A DNA stretch of 64,000 bases from Massilia sp. Root133 (GCF_001426525.1 NZ_LMEW01000012.1:84332-148331); one strand, 5' to 3'; positions 1 through 8,417 are shown, numbered from the stretch's first letter. Made by a program: numbers and translations. The notes: generated by a model from the sequence alone, not told the origin.

Positions 1-603
1 GCCGACGACCTCGCGCGCCTGTGGCAGGTGACGCCGCCGCAAGGCGCGACGCGCCTCGCCGACCTGGAAGCGGCGGCCATGCTGCGCTACCAGGCGCTGT
101 TCGGCGCCGGCGTGTCCGGGTGGCGCATCAGCGCGGACTGGGATGCCGCGCGCCCGTTCCTCGCGGCCGCGGTGCCATTGTCCCTGCTCGAACAACTGAC
201 GACGGCAGCAATCTCCCAGCGTTTCAGGCTGGTCGAGATCGTGCCGCAATTCGTCGCCGCGTTGAACCAGCACCGCCGCGTGCGCCGCGCGGGCGCGTGG
301 TTCGGCGTCGTGCACGGCGGCGTGTTGAGTGTTGCCGCGTTCGACGGCGACCTGCTCGCGGCCGTGCGCACCGCGCCGATTCCCGCGGGCGCGGACCGCG
401 ACTGGCTCGAGGGCCACGTGGCGCGCGAGGCACTGCGCGTGGGCCTGTCGCGGCCGGAGCGCCTGCAGATCTGCGGCCCGGCGCCGAAGGGCTGGGCGAG
501 CAGCGCGGGCCGGCTGAAATTCGCCTGCACGCTGTTCGAGGACGAAACCGATCCGCTGTGGCCCGATTGCGCGCGGCTCGCGCTGACGGGGAGGGCGCCA
601 TGA
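1..603 (+). CDS. PilM/MshI-like pilus or secretion assembly protein (5' end missing)
   Basis: The reading frame is open from the first base of the window, so the N-terminus lies outside; an internal GTG at 28 is not needed as a start. The visible 200 residues look like the C-terminal half of an actin-fold PilM/GspL-type protein: a stretch around LLEQLTTAAISQRFRL-VEIVPQFVAALN is followed by a beta-rich segment, as in MshI/PilM proteins. Such proteins sit on the cytoplasmic side of the inner membrane and link the assembly ATPase to the PilN/PilO pair. It overlaps the next gene by ATGA, and the six following genes continue in the same direction with tiny gaps, so this is one operon. The function is inferred mainly from the neighbours; sequence similarity alone would be weak. 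Confidence 0.6.
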   Translation, partial: ADDLARLWQVTPPQGATRLADLEAAAMLRYQALFGAGVSGWRISADWDAARPFLAAAVPLSLLEQLTTAAISQRFRLVEIVPQFVAALNQHRRVRRAGAWFGVVHGGVLSVAAFDGDLLAAVRTAPIPAGADRDWLEGHVAREALRVGLSRPERLQICGPAPKGWASSAGRLKFACTLFEDETDPLWPDCARLALTGRAP

Positions 604-1151
604 AGAAGGTCCGCATCGATTTCGCGCCGCCCAGCCTCGCGCGCACGTGGCACCGCGCGCCGCGCGGGACGTGGAGCCTGTTGCTTGCCGCTCTGGCACT
701 GGCGGGGCCGCTCGCGAGCACTGTCGCGCAATACCGCAGCCTGCAGCGCGTGGAAGCAGAGCGGACGGCGCAGGTCGCGCAGGCGCAGGCACGCGCCGTC
801 GCGCGCGCACCCGTCGCCGCGCCCGCGCGCACGGTGCCGCCCGCGCAGGCCGGTGCCGTGAACGCGTCGGTGCAGCAGCTCAACCTCCCGTGGCGCGGCC
901 TGCACGACGCCGTCCAGGCGGCGACGCCCGCCACCATCGCGCTGCTGGCGCTGGAACCGGACGCCAGGAAGAGCAGCGTGCGCATCACGGCGGAAGCGAA
1001 GAACAGCGACGACATGATCGCCTACGTCGAGGCGCTGCAGCGCGTCGAGTGGTTCACGACCGTCCTGCTGGCGCGCCACGAGATCAACGAACAGGACGCG
1101 AACCGGCCGATCCGCTTCCAGATCGATGCGCAGTGGAGGTCCGCGCGATGA
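600..1151 (+). CDS. PilN-like inner-membrane assembly protein
   Basis: A 183-residue bitopic protein. The start ATG at 600 overlaps the preceding stop (ATGA), which implies translational coupling. Residues 1-22 are cytoplasmic and basic, one membrane helix follows (about 24-42, LLLAALALAGPLASTVAQY), then an Ala/Arg-rich coiled segment and a ferredoxin-like domain ending IRFQIDAQWRSAR. This order, one short cytoplasmic tail, one TM, a coiled coil and a small periplasmic fold, is that of PilN/GspL-C proteins, which dimerise with PilO. Position directly after a PilM-like gene and before a PilO-like gene supports the call. The primary sequence is poorly conserved in this family, so the assignment rests on topology and order. 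Confidence 0.6.
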   Translation: MKKVRIDFAPPSLARTWHRAPRGTWSLLLAALALAGPLASTVAQYRSLQRVEAERTAQVAQAQARAVARAPVAAPARTVPPAQAGAVNASVQQLNLPWRGLHDAVQAATPATIALLALEPDARKSSVRITAEAKNSDDMIAYVEALQRVEWFTTVLLARHEINEQDANRPIRFQIDAQWRSAR

Positions 1152-1735
1152 AGACGACCTTGACGTCGCCGCTGCTGCGCCTGCGCCTGATGCTGTTGCG
1201 CGCGAATCCGCTCGTGGCGGCGGCCGGCATCCTCGTGTTCGTGATGGCGGGCGCGCTGGCGTGGACGCTGCATGCCGTGTGGGCGATGGAACGGGCGCAG
1301 GAAGCACGCGCCGCGCAGGCGAAACAGCAGGCGCAGGCGGCCACCGCGCCCGCACCTGCATCCGCGCCGGCACCCGTGCCCGTGCGGGCCCCGGACAACC
1401 TCGCCGCCTTCTACGGCGCACTGGGCGTGCGCGGCAGCGCCGAGCAGCAGGTCAAGACGCTGTTCGGCCTCGCGGCGAAATCGGGCCTCGTGCTGCGCCA
1501 GGGCGAGTACAAGCCTGGCTATGACCGCAACGCGAAGGTGTACACGTACCAGGTCAACCTGCCGGTGAAAGGAAGCTACGCGGCGATCTGGCAGTTCGCG
1601 ATGGCGGCGCTGCGCACGATTCCGTTCGCGTCGCTGGACGAGATCACCTTCCACCGCGACGCCATCGGCGACGCGACGGTGGACGCGCGCCTGAAGCTGA
1701 CCTTGTACCTGCGCGACGGGACGGATCCGTCATGA
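1148..1735 (+). CDS. PilO/GspM-like inner-membrane assembly protein
   Basis: A 195-residue protein whose ATG overlaps the previous stop by ATGA. It has a basic N-terminus, one membrane helix at about residues 25-45 (NPLVAAAGILVFVMAGALAW), an Ala/Pro-rich linker (about 60-83, APAPASAPAPVPV) and a C-terminal alpha/beta domain of about 110 residues that ends LKLTLYLRDGTDPS. The pattern matches PilO/GspM, the periplasmic partner of PilN in type IV pili and type II secretion. In the C-terminal domain the phrase VYTYQVNLPVKGSYAAIWQF resembles the 'minimise-distance' strand-helix of PilO domains. The next gene starts at 1732 with another ATGA overlap. Confidence 0.6.
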   Translation: MKTTLTSPLLRLRLMLLRANPLVAAAGILVFVMAGALAWTLHAVWAMERAQEARAAQAKQQAQAATAPAPASAPAPVPVRAPDNLAAFYGALGVRGSAEQQVKTLFGLAAKSGLVLRQGEYKPGYDRNAKVYTYQVNLPVKGSYAAIWQFAMAALRTIPFASLDEITFHRDAIGDATVDARLKLTLYLRDGTDPS

Positions 1736-2325
1736 AGAAGGCCGACATCAAGCCGCGCCACGCGATCCTCGCGCTGGCCCTCGTCGGCGCCGCGCTGCTG
1801 GCCGCGTTCGGCGACCGGTCGCCGGAAGGTGACATCGCCGAGCCGGCCGAGCGTCCCGTCGCGAAGGCGGCGCTCGTGCGCACGGCCGCGCCGGCACCGG
1901 TGCCCGCCGTGCCGGCGGCGCAGGCCGGCGATGCGCCCGCGGGACAGCAGATCCTCGCGCTGGTGCCGCGCGACATGCTGATCGGGGACGGCGACGCCGC
2001 GTTCGGCCAGGGGCAGAACGGCGCCGGTCCGTTCGGGCGCCAGGACTGGACGCCGCCGCCCCCGCCGCCGCCGCCGCCGCAACCCGCGCCGCCGCCACCG
2101 CCGCCCACCGCGCCGCCGCTGCCGTTCACCTTCATCGGCAAGTCCGTCGGCGACGGCGCCTGGGAAGTCTACCTGGCGCGCGGCGACCGCACGTACGTCG
2201 TGCGCGACAAGGGCGCCGTGATCGACGGGACGTACCGCGTCGAGTCCATCGCGCCGCCGGTCCTGACCCTGACCTACCTCCCGCTGAACCAGGTTCAGCA
2301 GCTCAATATTGGAGTATTCGATTGA
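1732..2325 (+). CDS. GspC/PilP-like periplasmic linker with polyproline tract
   Basis: A 197-residue protein with an N-terminal membrane anchor (residues 11-26, AILALALVGAALLAAF) and a periplasmic body. Residues about 106-131 are dominated by proline, including a run of nine, and are followed by a small beta domain (FTFIGKSVGDGAWEVYLARG onward) of the PilP/GspC homology-region type that binds the secretin N0 domain. Placement between the PilO-like gene and the secretin agrees with this. In related betaproteobacteria proteins at this position are, as I recall, deposited under a 'secretion system X' name, which is not a proven function. The polyproline tract should make translation dependent on EF-P. 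Confidence 0.55.
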   Translation: MKKADIKPRHAILALALVGAALLAAFGDRSPEGDIAEPAERPVAKAALVRTAAPAPVPAVPAAQAGDAPAGQQILALVPRDMLIGDGDAAFGQGQNGAGPFGRQDWTPPPPPPPPPQPAPPPPPPTAPPLPFTFIGKSVGDGAWEVYLARGDRTYVVRDKGAVIDGTYRVESIAPPVLTLTYLPLNQVQQLNIGVFD

Positions 2326-4445
2326 TCGCTCGCCCAACTCTGGCCCGGCGCCTGCTCCCGGCGCTGCTCGCCATTCTGCTGTCCGGCTGCGCGGCCCAAA
2401 TGGCCTACCGCGAAGGGAACGAGCTCGTGGCCCAGGACAAGGTCGAGGCCGGGCTCACCAAGTACCAGGAAGCGCTGGCCGACGATCCGGCCAACGTCCA
2501 GTACAAGTCCGCGTACCTGCGCGCCCGCGATGCAGCCACGAACCGCCTGCTGCCGCAGGCCGACCGTGAACTGGCCGACGGCAAGGTCGACCTGGCCGTG
2601 GCGGACTACCGGCGCGTGCTGGCGATCGATCCGCTCAACGACCGCGCCCGCGCCGGCCTGCGCCAGGTGGATGCCGACCGCCGCCACGGCGTGTTGATGG
2701 GCGAAGCGCGCGCCGCGCTGGACCGCAAGGATTACGACGCGGCGAAAACGAAGCTGACCGCCATCCTGACGGAGCGCCCGACGTACGAACCGGCGCGCCA
2801 GTTGCTGGCCGAGGTGAACGAAAAGATCGCGGCGAATTCGCCCGAGGCGGCGCTGGCGGCCGCGTTCCGCACGCCCATCAACCTGGAATTCCGCGACGCC
2901 CCGATCAAGCAGATCTTCGAAGTCATCGCGCGTCACTCGGGCCTGAACTTCCTGTTCGACAAGGACGTCAAGACGGACCAGCGCGCGTCGGTCTTCCTGA
3001 AGAACAGCACGGTGGAAGCGGCCGTGTACTACCTCCTGATGACGAACCAGCTGGAGCGCCAGGTCATGGACGGCAACACGATCCTGATCTACCCGAACAT
3101 CGCGGCCAAGCAGAAAGAATACCAGGAGATGACGGTGAAGACCTTCTACCTGGCCAATGCGGACGCGAAGTCCATCGGCAACACGCTCAAGACGATCCTG
3201 AAATCGAAGGACGTCGTCGTGGACGAGAAGCTCAACCTCGTGATCCTGCGCGACACGCCGGAAGCCGTGAAGCTGGCGTCGCAGCTCGTGGCGCTGCAGG
3301 ACGTGCCGGAGGCCGAGGTGATGCTGGACGTCGAGGTGCTGGAAGTGCAGCGCAACCGCCTGCTCGACCTGGGCATCGACTGGCCCACGAGCCTGGCGTT
3401 CGCGCCGCTGACGTCGGCGGCCGGCGGAGCGATCACGATCGACCAGCTGCACCACCTGGACAGCACGACGATCGGCGTGACCGGTATCGCCGGTTCGATC
3501 ACCGCCAGCAAGACGGACGGCGACTCCGACACCCTGGCCGCGCCCCGCATCCGCGTGCGCAACAAGGAAAAGGCCAAGGTCGTCATCGGCGACAAGCTGC
3601 CGACCATCACGACGACCATCTCGTCGGGCGTGGGCGGCTTCGCGTCCGAGTCCGTGAACTACGTCGACGTGGGCCTGAAGCTGGACGTCGAGCCCACGAT
3701 CTACCTGAACAACGAGGTGGGCATCCGCATCTCGCTGGAAGTCAGCAACCTGGTCGACACGGTCACGACGAAGGGCGGCACGACGGCGTACCGCATCGGC
3801 ACGCGCTCGGCGTCCACGATGCTGCAGTTGAAGGATGGCGAGAACCAGGTGCTGGCGGGCCTGATCAAGAACGAAGACCGCTCCAGCAGCACGAAGCTGC
3901 CGGGCATCGGCGACCTGCCGATACTGGGCCGGTTGTTCGGCAGCCAGCAGGACACGCGCAACAAGACCGAGGTCGTGCTGTCGATCACGCCGCACCTGAT
4001 CCGCACCCTGCAGCGTCCGCCGGCATCGAGCTCCGAATTCAGCGCTGGCACGGAATCCAGCTTCCGGCGCCGTCCGGACACGAACGTGCGCACGCCGGTG
4101 CAGATTCCGGCGCAGGGTGCGCGCGCGGCGCCGGCCGCTGCGCCCGCGCGCGCGCCGGCGGCGCCCGCCGGCGCCGTGCAGCCGCCCGCCGCGCAGTCGC
4201 AACCGCAGCCGCCGGCGCCGTCGCCCGCGCCGTTGCCCGTGATTGGCGAAACCGGCATGGTGCCGGCCAGCAGCGTCGGCAGGACCGGCACGCTGCCGCC
4301 CGCGCCGGCCTCCAGCTCGCCGTCGGAACTGCCGTCCGCGCCCGCGATCGACATCACGCCGCTGCCGCAACCGGAGGTCACGCCCGTGCAGCCGGCCGCC
4401 AACCGCGTGCCGGCGTCGCAGGCCGCGTTCCCGAACCAGAAGTGA
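2322..4445 (+). CDS. lipoprotein secretin of a type II secretion/MSHA-like system, with TPR N-terminus
   Basis: A 707-residue outer-membrane secretin. The start is a TTG overlapping the previous stop (TTGA), with GGAG at 2311-2314 as ribosome binding site. Residues 1-23 form a lipoprotein signal (LLAILLSGC, Cys23). Residues about 30-170 contain TPR-like repeats ([40 protein letters not shown]). A secretin N0/STN domain follows (about 190-265, [20 protein letters not shown]), then an N1 domain ([17 protein letters not shown]) and the secretin core with [13 protein letters not shown] and [14 protein letters not shown] (about 425-565). The last 140 residues are a Pro/Ala-rich tail, unusual for GspD. 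The fusion of TPR module, secretin and tail in one lipoprotein suggests it can pilot itself without a separate pilotin. Confidence 0.88.
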   Translation: MIARPTLARRLLPALLAILLSGCAAQMAYREGNELVAQDKVEAGLTKYQEALADDPANVQYKSAYLRARDAATNRLLPQADRELADGKVDLAVADYRRVLAIDPLNDRARAGLRQVDADRRHGVLMGEARAALDRKDYDAAKTKLTAILTERPTYEPARQLLAEVNEKIAANSPEAALAAAFRTPINLEFRDAPIKQIFEVIARHSGLNFLFDKDVKTDQRASVFLKNSTVEAAVYYLLMTNQLERQVMDGNTILIYPNIAAKQKEYQEMTVKTFYLANADAKSIGNTLKTILKSKDVVVDEKLNLVILRDTPEAVKLASQLVALQDVPEAEVMLDVEVLEVQRNRLLDLGIDWPTSLAFAPLTSAAGGAITIDQLHHLDSTTIGVTGIAGSITASKTDGDSDTLAAPRIRVRNKEKAKVVIGDKLPTITTTISSGVGGFASESVNYVDVGLKLDVEPTIYLNNEVGIRISLEVSNLVDTVTTKGGTTAYRIGTRSASTMLQLKDGENQVLAGLIKNEDRSSSTKLPGIGDLPILGRLFGSQQDTRNKTEVVLSITPHLIRTLQRPPASSSEFSAGTESSFRRRPDTNVRTPVQIPAQGARAAPAAAPARAPAAPAGAVQPPAAQSQPQPPAPSPAPLPVIGETGMVPASSVGRTGTLPPAPASSSPSELPSAPAIDITPLPQPEVTPVQPAANRVPASQAAFPNQK

Positions 4446-4452
4446 GCGTGAG

Positions 4453-4932
4453 ATGAGCACCCGGCGCCGGCGCGGCTTCACCCTGATCGAGCTGCTCGTC
4501 ACGCTCGCGATCCTGGCGCTGCTCGGCACGTTGGTGGTGCCGACCGCGCAGATCGCGCTGCAGCGCCGCCACGAACAGGAGTTGCGCGTGGCGCTGCGCG
4601 AGATCCGCGCCGCCCTCGACGCCTACAAGAAGGCCGGCGACGAAGGCCGCGTGGCGCGCCAGGCCGGCGCCAGCGGTTATCCGCCGAAGCTGGAAGTGCT
4701 CGTCGAGGGCGTGCCGGACCAGCGCAGCCCGAAGAAGGCGAAGATCTTTTTTCTGCGCCGCCTGCCGCGCGACCCGTTCAACGGCGACCCCGACCTGAAG
4801 GATGCCGAGACGTGGGGCAAGCGCAGCTACGCCAGCGAGCCGGACGAGCCGAAAGAGGGCGACGACGTGTACGACGTCTACTCGACCTCGGGCAAGGTCG
4901 GGCTGAACGGCATCCCCTACGACCGCTGGTGA
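4453..4932 (+). CDS. GspG-like type II secretion pseudopilin
   Basis: A 159-residue prepilin-like protein. The basic leader STRRRRG is followed by the prepilin peptidase site G-FTLIE and a hydrophobic helix ([20 protein letters not shown]), so processing after Gly9 and N-methylation of Phe are expected. The C-terminal part contains [19 protein letters not shown] and ends with [11 protein letters not shown], resembling the GspG calcium-binding region. The start ATG at 4453 lies 7 bases after the secretin stop. It is the first of three consecutive pseudopilin-like genes. Confidence 0.82.
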   Translation: MSTRRRRGFTLIELLVTLAILALLGTLVVPTAQIALQRRHEQELRVALREIRAALDAYKKAGDEGRVARQAGASGYPPKLEVLVEGVPDQRSPKKAKIFFLRRLPRDPFNGDPDLKDAETWGKRSYASEPDEPKEGDDVYDVYSTSGKVGLNGIPYDRW

Positions 4933-4936
4933 AGAC

Positions 4937-5317
4937 ATGAACGTCGAACGACAACGGGGTTTTACCCTGATCGAACTGCTGGTGGTGCTGGGCATCGTGG
5001 CGCTGCTGCTCACGCTCGCGGCGCCGCGCTTCTTCCCGAAGGTCGACAGCACCAAGGAGACCATCCTCGCCGAGAACCTGCGCAACACGCGTGCCGTGAT
5101 CGACCAGTTTTACGAGGACACGGGGCGCTATCCGGATTCGCTGCAGCAGCTCGTCGAGAAAAAATACCTGCCGGCGCTGCCGTTCGATCCGATCGCGGAC
5201 AGCGACTCGGCCTGGACGGTCGTCCCCCCCGAGGATGGCGACAAGGGCGGCATCCACGACATCCACAGCGGCGCGCCGGGCACGGGCCGCAACGGCAAGC
5301 CGTATGCGGAATGGTAG
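4937..5317 (+). CDS. second GspG-like pseudopilin
   Basis: A 126-residue protein with leader MNVERQRG, the cleavage site G-FTLIE and a hydrophobic helix (LLVVLGIVALLLTLAAP). Its body resembles GspG: RNTRAVIDQFYEDTGRYPDS, LPALPFDPI and a C-terminal GRNGKPYAEW. It starts 4 bases after the preceding pseudopilin and the two are clearly paralogous. Two GspG-like proteins in a row are unusual for a standard type II system, which has one major and several minor pseudopilins of different size; which of the two is the major subunit cannot be told from sequence. Confidence 0.82.
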   Translation: MNVERQRGFTLIELLVVLGIVALLLTLAAPRFFPKVDSTKETILAENLRNTRAVIDQFYEDTGRYPDSLQQLVEKKYLPALPFDPIADSDSAWTVVPPEDGDKGGIHDIHSGAPGTGRNGKPYAEW

Positions 5318-6017
5318 GACGCCGCGGCGCGAGGGCGGTTTTACTTACCTCGGCCTCATCATCCTCGTGACCGTGATCGGCCTCGTCGGCGCGGCCACGC
5401 TGAAGGTCGACGCGCTGCTGCGGCGCGCGGCCGCCGAGGAAGAACTGCTGGACATCGGCGCCGCGTTCGGCGAGGCGCTGCGCACGTATGCCGAAGCGAC
5501 GCCGAAGGGCCAGCCGGCGCAGCCGCCGTCGCTGCAGGAACTGCTGAAGGATCCGCGTTTCCCCGGCGTGCGCCGGCATCTGCGCAAGATCTTCGTCGAC
5601 CCGCTGACGGGCAAGGCCGAGTGGGGCATCGTGTGGGCCAATCCCGGCGACCGGCGCGGCGTGCTGGCCGTGTACAGCCTGTCGAAGGCGAAGCCGCTGA
5701 AAGTGGCGAATTTCGACAAGCGCTTTTCCGGTTTCGAGAACAAGCAGCACGTGTCGGACTGGAAGTTCGCGGCGACCGGACAGGCGTTGATGCAGGGGCA
5801 GGTCCTCGCGCAGGGCAAGCCGCAAATGCCCGGCCAGCCGTCGCTGTTCCAGGACCCGCCCGCGGGCACGCCGCCGCAGCAGCCGTCGCTGTTTCCCGAG
5901 CGGGACGCGACGCCGCCCGCGCCGGCCGAGCAGGCGCCGGGTGCCGCTGCGCCGCCGGAGAAGGAAGAGAAAGAGGGCGAGCCCGCGGAGGGGCCCCAGC
6001 CCGTCCCGGCTACTTAG
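5304..6017 (+). CDS. divergent prepilin-like protein with Pro-rich tail
   Basis: A 237-residue protein starting at ATG 5304, which overlaps the previous gene by 14 bases. The N-terminus RREGG-FTYLGLIILVTV is a prepilin-type segment, but Leu-Ile-Glu is replaced by Tyr-Leu-Gly, so the Glu5 that most pilins use for assembly is missing; minor pseudopilins of the GspK kind can lack it. The body carries DPLTGKAEWGIVWANPGDRRG, found in many 'type II secretion system protein' entries, and the last 70 residues are rich in Pro, Gln and Glu. It is the last gene of the cluster and meets murJ tail-to-tail with an 8-base overlap (6010-6017). Confidence 0.65.
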   Translation: MRNGRTPRREGGFTYLGLIILVTVIGLVGAATLKVDALLRRAAAEEELLDIGAAFGEALRTYAEATPKGQPAQPPSLQELLKDPRFPGVRRHLRKIFVDPLTGKAEWGIVWANPGDRRGVLAVYSLSKAKPLKVANFDKRFSGFENKQHVSDWKFAATGQALMQGQVLAQGKPQMPGQPSLFQDPPAGTPPQQPSLFPERDATPPAPAEQAPGAAAPPEKEEKEGEPAEGPQPVPAT

Positions 6018-7554
6018 CGCGGCGCATGAAGTGGCGCGGCCGGAAGCCCAGCGCCAGCAGCACGGCGAAATACACGGCGGCGGAGGCTCCAATGATGAGG
6101 AACAGGGCGCCCGCGCGCAGCAGGGGATGGGCGCGCAGCGCGGCCCAGTCGAGCTGCGCCTGGCTGAACCAGGCCACGGCGCCCATCAGCGCGACGGCCA
6201 CGACGACTTTCAGGAAGAACGCCAGCCAGCCCGCATGCGGCACGTAGATCGCGCGCCGGCGCAGGCCCGTGAACAGGAAGCTCGCGTTGATGCACGCACC
6301 GAGGCCGATCGACAGCGCGAGGCCCGCCACGCCCAGTACCGGCACGAACACGAGGTTCATCAGCTGGGTGGCGATGAGCACGCCGACGGCGATCTTGACC
6401 GGCGTGCGGATGTCCTGGCGCGCATAGAAGGCCGGGGCGAGGATCTTGACGAGGATGATGCCGAGCAGGCCGGCCGCATAGGCCATCAGCGGCGCCGTGG
6501 CGGCCGTGACGGCGCGCGCGTTGAACGCGCCGTAGTTGAACAGCGTGGCGATCAGCGGTTCGGCCAGCGTGGCGAGACCGACGGCGGCGGGCAGCGCGAG
6601 CAGGAACGTCAACCGCAGGCCCCAGTCGAGCAGGGCCGAGTATTCGGCGGGATCGCCGTCCGCATTCGCCTTCGACAGGCTGGGCAGCAGCACCGTGCCC
6701 AGCGCGACGCCGAGCATGCCGGTCGGGAATTCCATCAAGCGGTCGGCGTACTGCAGCACGGAGACGCTGCCGGCGCCCAGGCGCGACGCGATGTTGGTGT
6801 TGATGAGCAGGCTGATCTGCGCGGCCGACACGGCGAACACCGCCGGGCCCATCTTCTTGAGGATGCGGCGCACGCCCGGGTCGGACAGGCCGGCGAACGG
6901 ATTGATCGACAGGCGCGGCAGCATGCCGATGCGCTTCAGCGCGGGGATCTGGATGCCGACCTGCAGCACGCCGCCGACCATCACGGCCACCGCCATCGAA
7001 TAGATCGGCACGTCGAAATACTTCACCATGAACAGCGAGAAGAAGATCGACGACAGGTTCCACAGCACGGGCGTGAACGCGGGGATCTTGAATTCGCGCC
7101 AGGTATTCAGCACGGCGCCGGCCAGCACGACGAACGACATGCACAAGATGTACGGGAACATCAGCCGGGTCATCACGACGCCGGCGTCGAACGCGGGGCC
7201 TTCGAGGCCGCTGGCGATGACGTACAGGACGATGGGCGCGCCGATGATGCCGACGACGCTCGTCGCGAGCGTCGCCCACACGAGCGTATTGGCGACGTGG
7301 TCGATGAGGGTGCGGGTGGCGGCATCGCCTTTCTGGCTCTTGTACTCGGCCAGGATCGGCACGAACGCCTGCGAGAACGCGCCTTCGCCGAACAGGCGGC
7401 GCAGCAGGTTGGGCAGGCGGAAGGCGATGTTGAAGGCGTCGGTATAATCGCTGGCGCCGAACGCGCGGGCAAACAGGGAGTCGCGCAACAGGCCGGTGAT
7501 ACGGGACAGCATCGTCATGCTCGAGATGGCTGCCAGGGTCTTGAGTAGGTTCAT
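6010..7554 (-). CDS. murJ: lipid II flippase MurJ
   Basis: A 514-residue polytopic inner-membrane protein of the MOP superfamily, the usual length for MurJ/MviN. It moves lipid II across the inner membrane for peptidoglycan synthesis. The N-terminus (MNLLKTLAAISSMTMLSRIT, then GLLRDSLFARAFGAS) is the conserved MurJ opening, with the essential Arg of GLLRD, and the internal phrase FGEGAFSQAFVPILAEY is diagnostic. About 14 hydrophobic segments can be counted. A TATAAT hexamer lies only 8 bases before the ATG, so the main transcript may be leaderless. It is divergent from rpsT, a frequent arrangement in beta- and gammaproteobacteria. Confidence 0.96.
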   Translation of the reverse strand: MNLLKTLAAISSMTMLSRITGLLRDSLFARAFGASDYTDAFNIAFRLPNLLRRLFGEGAFSQAFVPILAEYKSQKGDAATRTLIDHVANTLVWATLATSVVGIIGAPIVLYVIASGLEGPAFDAGVVMTRLMFPYILCMSFVVLAGAVLNTWREFKIPAFTPVLWNLSSIFFSLFMVKYFDVPIYSMAVAVMVGGVLQVGIQIPALKRIGMLPRLSINPFAGLSDPGVRRILKKMGPAVFAVSAAQISLLINTNIASRLGAGSVSVLQYADRLMEFPTGMLGVALGTVLLPSLSKANADGDPAEYSALLDWGLRLTFLLALPAAVGLATLAEPLIATLFNYGAFNARAVTAATAPLMAYAAGLLGIILVKILAPAFYARQDIRTPVKIAVGVLIATQLMNLVFVPVLGVAGLALSIGLGACINASFLFTGLRRRAIYVPHAGWLAFFLKVVVAVALMGAVAWFSQAQLDWAALRAHPLLRAGALFLIIGASAAVYFAVLLALGFRPRHFMRRAK

Positions 7555-7562
7555 AGCCCGCG

Positions 7563-7592
7563 ATTATAGCTGGGCTATTGCACAAAAACGAA
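7563..7592 (-). promoter_or_regulatory. possible murJ promoter
   Basis: On the minus strand, TATAAT (7568-7563) is preceded by a weak TTCGTT (7592-7587) at 18 bases. The start codon of murJ begins 8 bases after the -10 box, so transcription should begin at or next to the ATG. Confidence 0.5.
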
Positions 7593-7599
7593 CCAGGAT

Positions 7600-7628
7600 T
7601 TGCCCTTCGATGAAACCTTCGCTATAAT
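7600..7628 (+). promoter_or_regulatory. rpsT promoter (sigma-70 type)
   Basis: TTGCCC (7600-7605) and a perfect TATAAT (7623-7628) are separated by 17 bases. They lie about 105 bases before the rpsT start, leaving a leader of about 98 bases, enough for autogenous control by S20 as known in E. coli. Confidence 0.75.
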
Positions 7629-7732
7629 CGAGGGCTGTATTGAATTCTGTTAGCAGACACTCGTTTGGCAGGCACTGGAATGGGCCGGTTTGAATGTTTG
7701 CAAACGCAACTTGACCCCGATTAGGAAATTCC

Positions 7733-7999
7733 ATGGCAAATACCGCACAGGCGCGCAAGCGCGCTCGTCAAGCAGTCAAGCAAAACGCACACAACTCGGC
7801 TCAGCGCTCGACTCTGCGTACCGCAATCAAGGCCGTCAAAAAGGCCATCCAGGCTGGCGACAAGGCCGCTGCTTCGCAAATCTTCCAGCAGTCCGTGTCG
7901 ACCATCGACAGCATCGCTGACAAGAAAATCATCCACAAGAACAAGGCCGCTCGCCACAAGAGCCGCCTGGCTGCCGCCATCAAGGCCCTGTCGGCTTAA
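7733..7999 (+). CDS. rpsT: 30S ribosomal protein S20
   Basis: An 88-residue basic protein starting [20 protein letters not shown], typical for S20, which binds 16S rRNA early in assembly of the small subunit. The length equals the family norm. The gene stands alone, divergent from murJ, with a clear promoter at 7600-7628 and a terminator at 8054-8084. Internal repeats of Lys/Ala helices ([39 protein letters not shown]) are as expected. Confidence 0.98.
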   Translation: MANTAQARKRARQAVKQNAHNSAQRSTLRTAIKAVKKAIQAGDKAAASQIFQQSVSTIDSIADKKIIHKNKAARHKSRLAAAIKALSA

Positions 8000-8053
8000 T
8001 ACACCCGACAGCAACGCCCGCGCGGCCCTGGTCGCGCGCTGAGCGTGATGAAG

Positions 8054-8084
8054 ACCCGCCCGACTTGCGTCCGGCGGGTTTTTT
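8054..8084 (+). terminator. rpsT terminator
   Basis: A GC-rich stem, ACCCGCCCGAC paired with GTCCGGCGGGT around a TTGC loop with one mismatch, is followed by a T run. It lies 55 bases after the rpsT stop. Confidence 0.85.
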
Positions 8085-8119
8085 GTTTTCCAAAGCCCGT
8101 TGCCTATGACCTGTTGCCA

Positions 8120-8144
8120 AAAACCGGGGTCTGACCCCGGTTTT
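8120..8144. repeat. 25-base perfect palindrome
   Basis: Twelve-base arms (AAAACCGGGGTC and its exact complement) flank a single central T. It lies between the rpsT terminator and the terminator of the small minus-strand gene. A-rich and T-rich ends could let it terminate on either strand, but it is redundant with the neighbouring terminators. Confidence 0.7.
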
Positions 8145-8157
8145 GGGAAATAGACAT

Positions 8158-8183
8158 AAAAAAAGGCAGCCCGCAGGCTGCCT
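8158..8183 (-). terminator. terminator of the small exported protein gene
   Basis: AGGCAGCC-CGCA-GGCTGCCT, read on the minus strand, is followed by seven T residues. It lies 19 bases beyond the stop of the gene at 8202-8417. Confidence 0.85.
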
Positions 8184-8201
8184 GGATGTGCGGCGAGGCG
8201 C

Positions 8202-8417
8202 TTACTTCGCTGCCGGCTCGGCCGGAGCGGCTGCGTCCGCTGCTGCGGCCTTCTTGGCCTTCTTGTGGTGTTTCTTCATTTTCTTTGCGGGAGCGGCGGG
8301 CTGCTCGGCCGTGGTCGATGCAGCCGGAGCGGCAGCTGCCGGTGCCGCGGCCTGGGTGGCGGCGAAAGCGGAAACGGCGAACAGGGAAGCAACCAGGCCA
8401 GCGATCAGTTTGGACAT
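8202..8417 (-). CDS. small exported Ala/Lys-rich protein of unknown function
   Basis: A 71-residue protein with a clear signal peptide (MSKLIAGLVASLFAVSAFAA, cleavage after Ala20). The mature 51 residues are almost only Ala, Pro, Lys, Thr and Glu, with a basic centre KKMKKHHKKAKKAAAAD reminiscent of histone H1-like or acid-shock (Asr-type) proteins. AAAGGAACTCGAA before the ATG is a good ribosome binding site, and a strong terminator follows, so it is a real single-gene unit. Periplasmic location is expected. I do not assign a function; acid-shock or cation-binding roles are guesses from composition only. Confidence 0.75.
   Translation of the reverse strand: MSKLIAGLVASLFAVSAFAATQAAAPAAAAPAASTTAEQPAAPAKKMKKHHKKAKKAAAADAAAPAEPAAK

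Noticed and set aside
5941..7548. A 535-codon plus-strand frame over murJ
   Set aside because: Arg/Gln/His-rich composition and full overlap with the clear MurJ protein on the other strand mark it as an antisense shadow.
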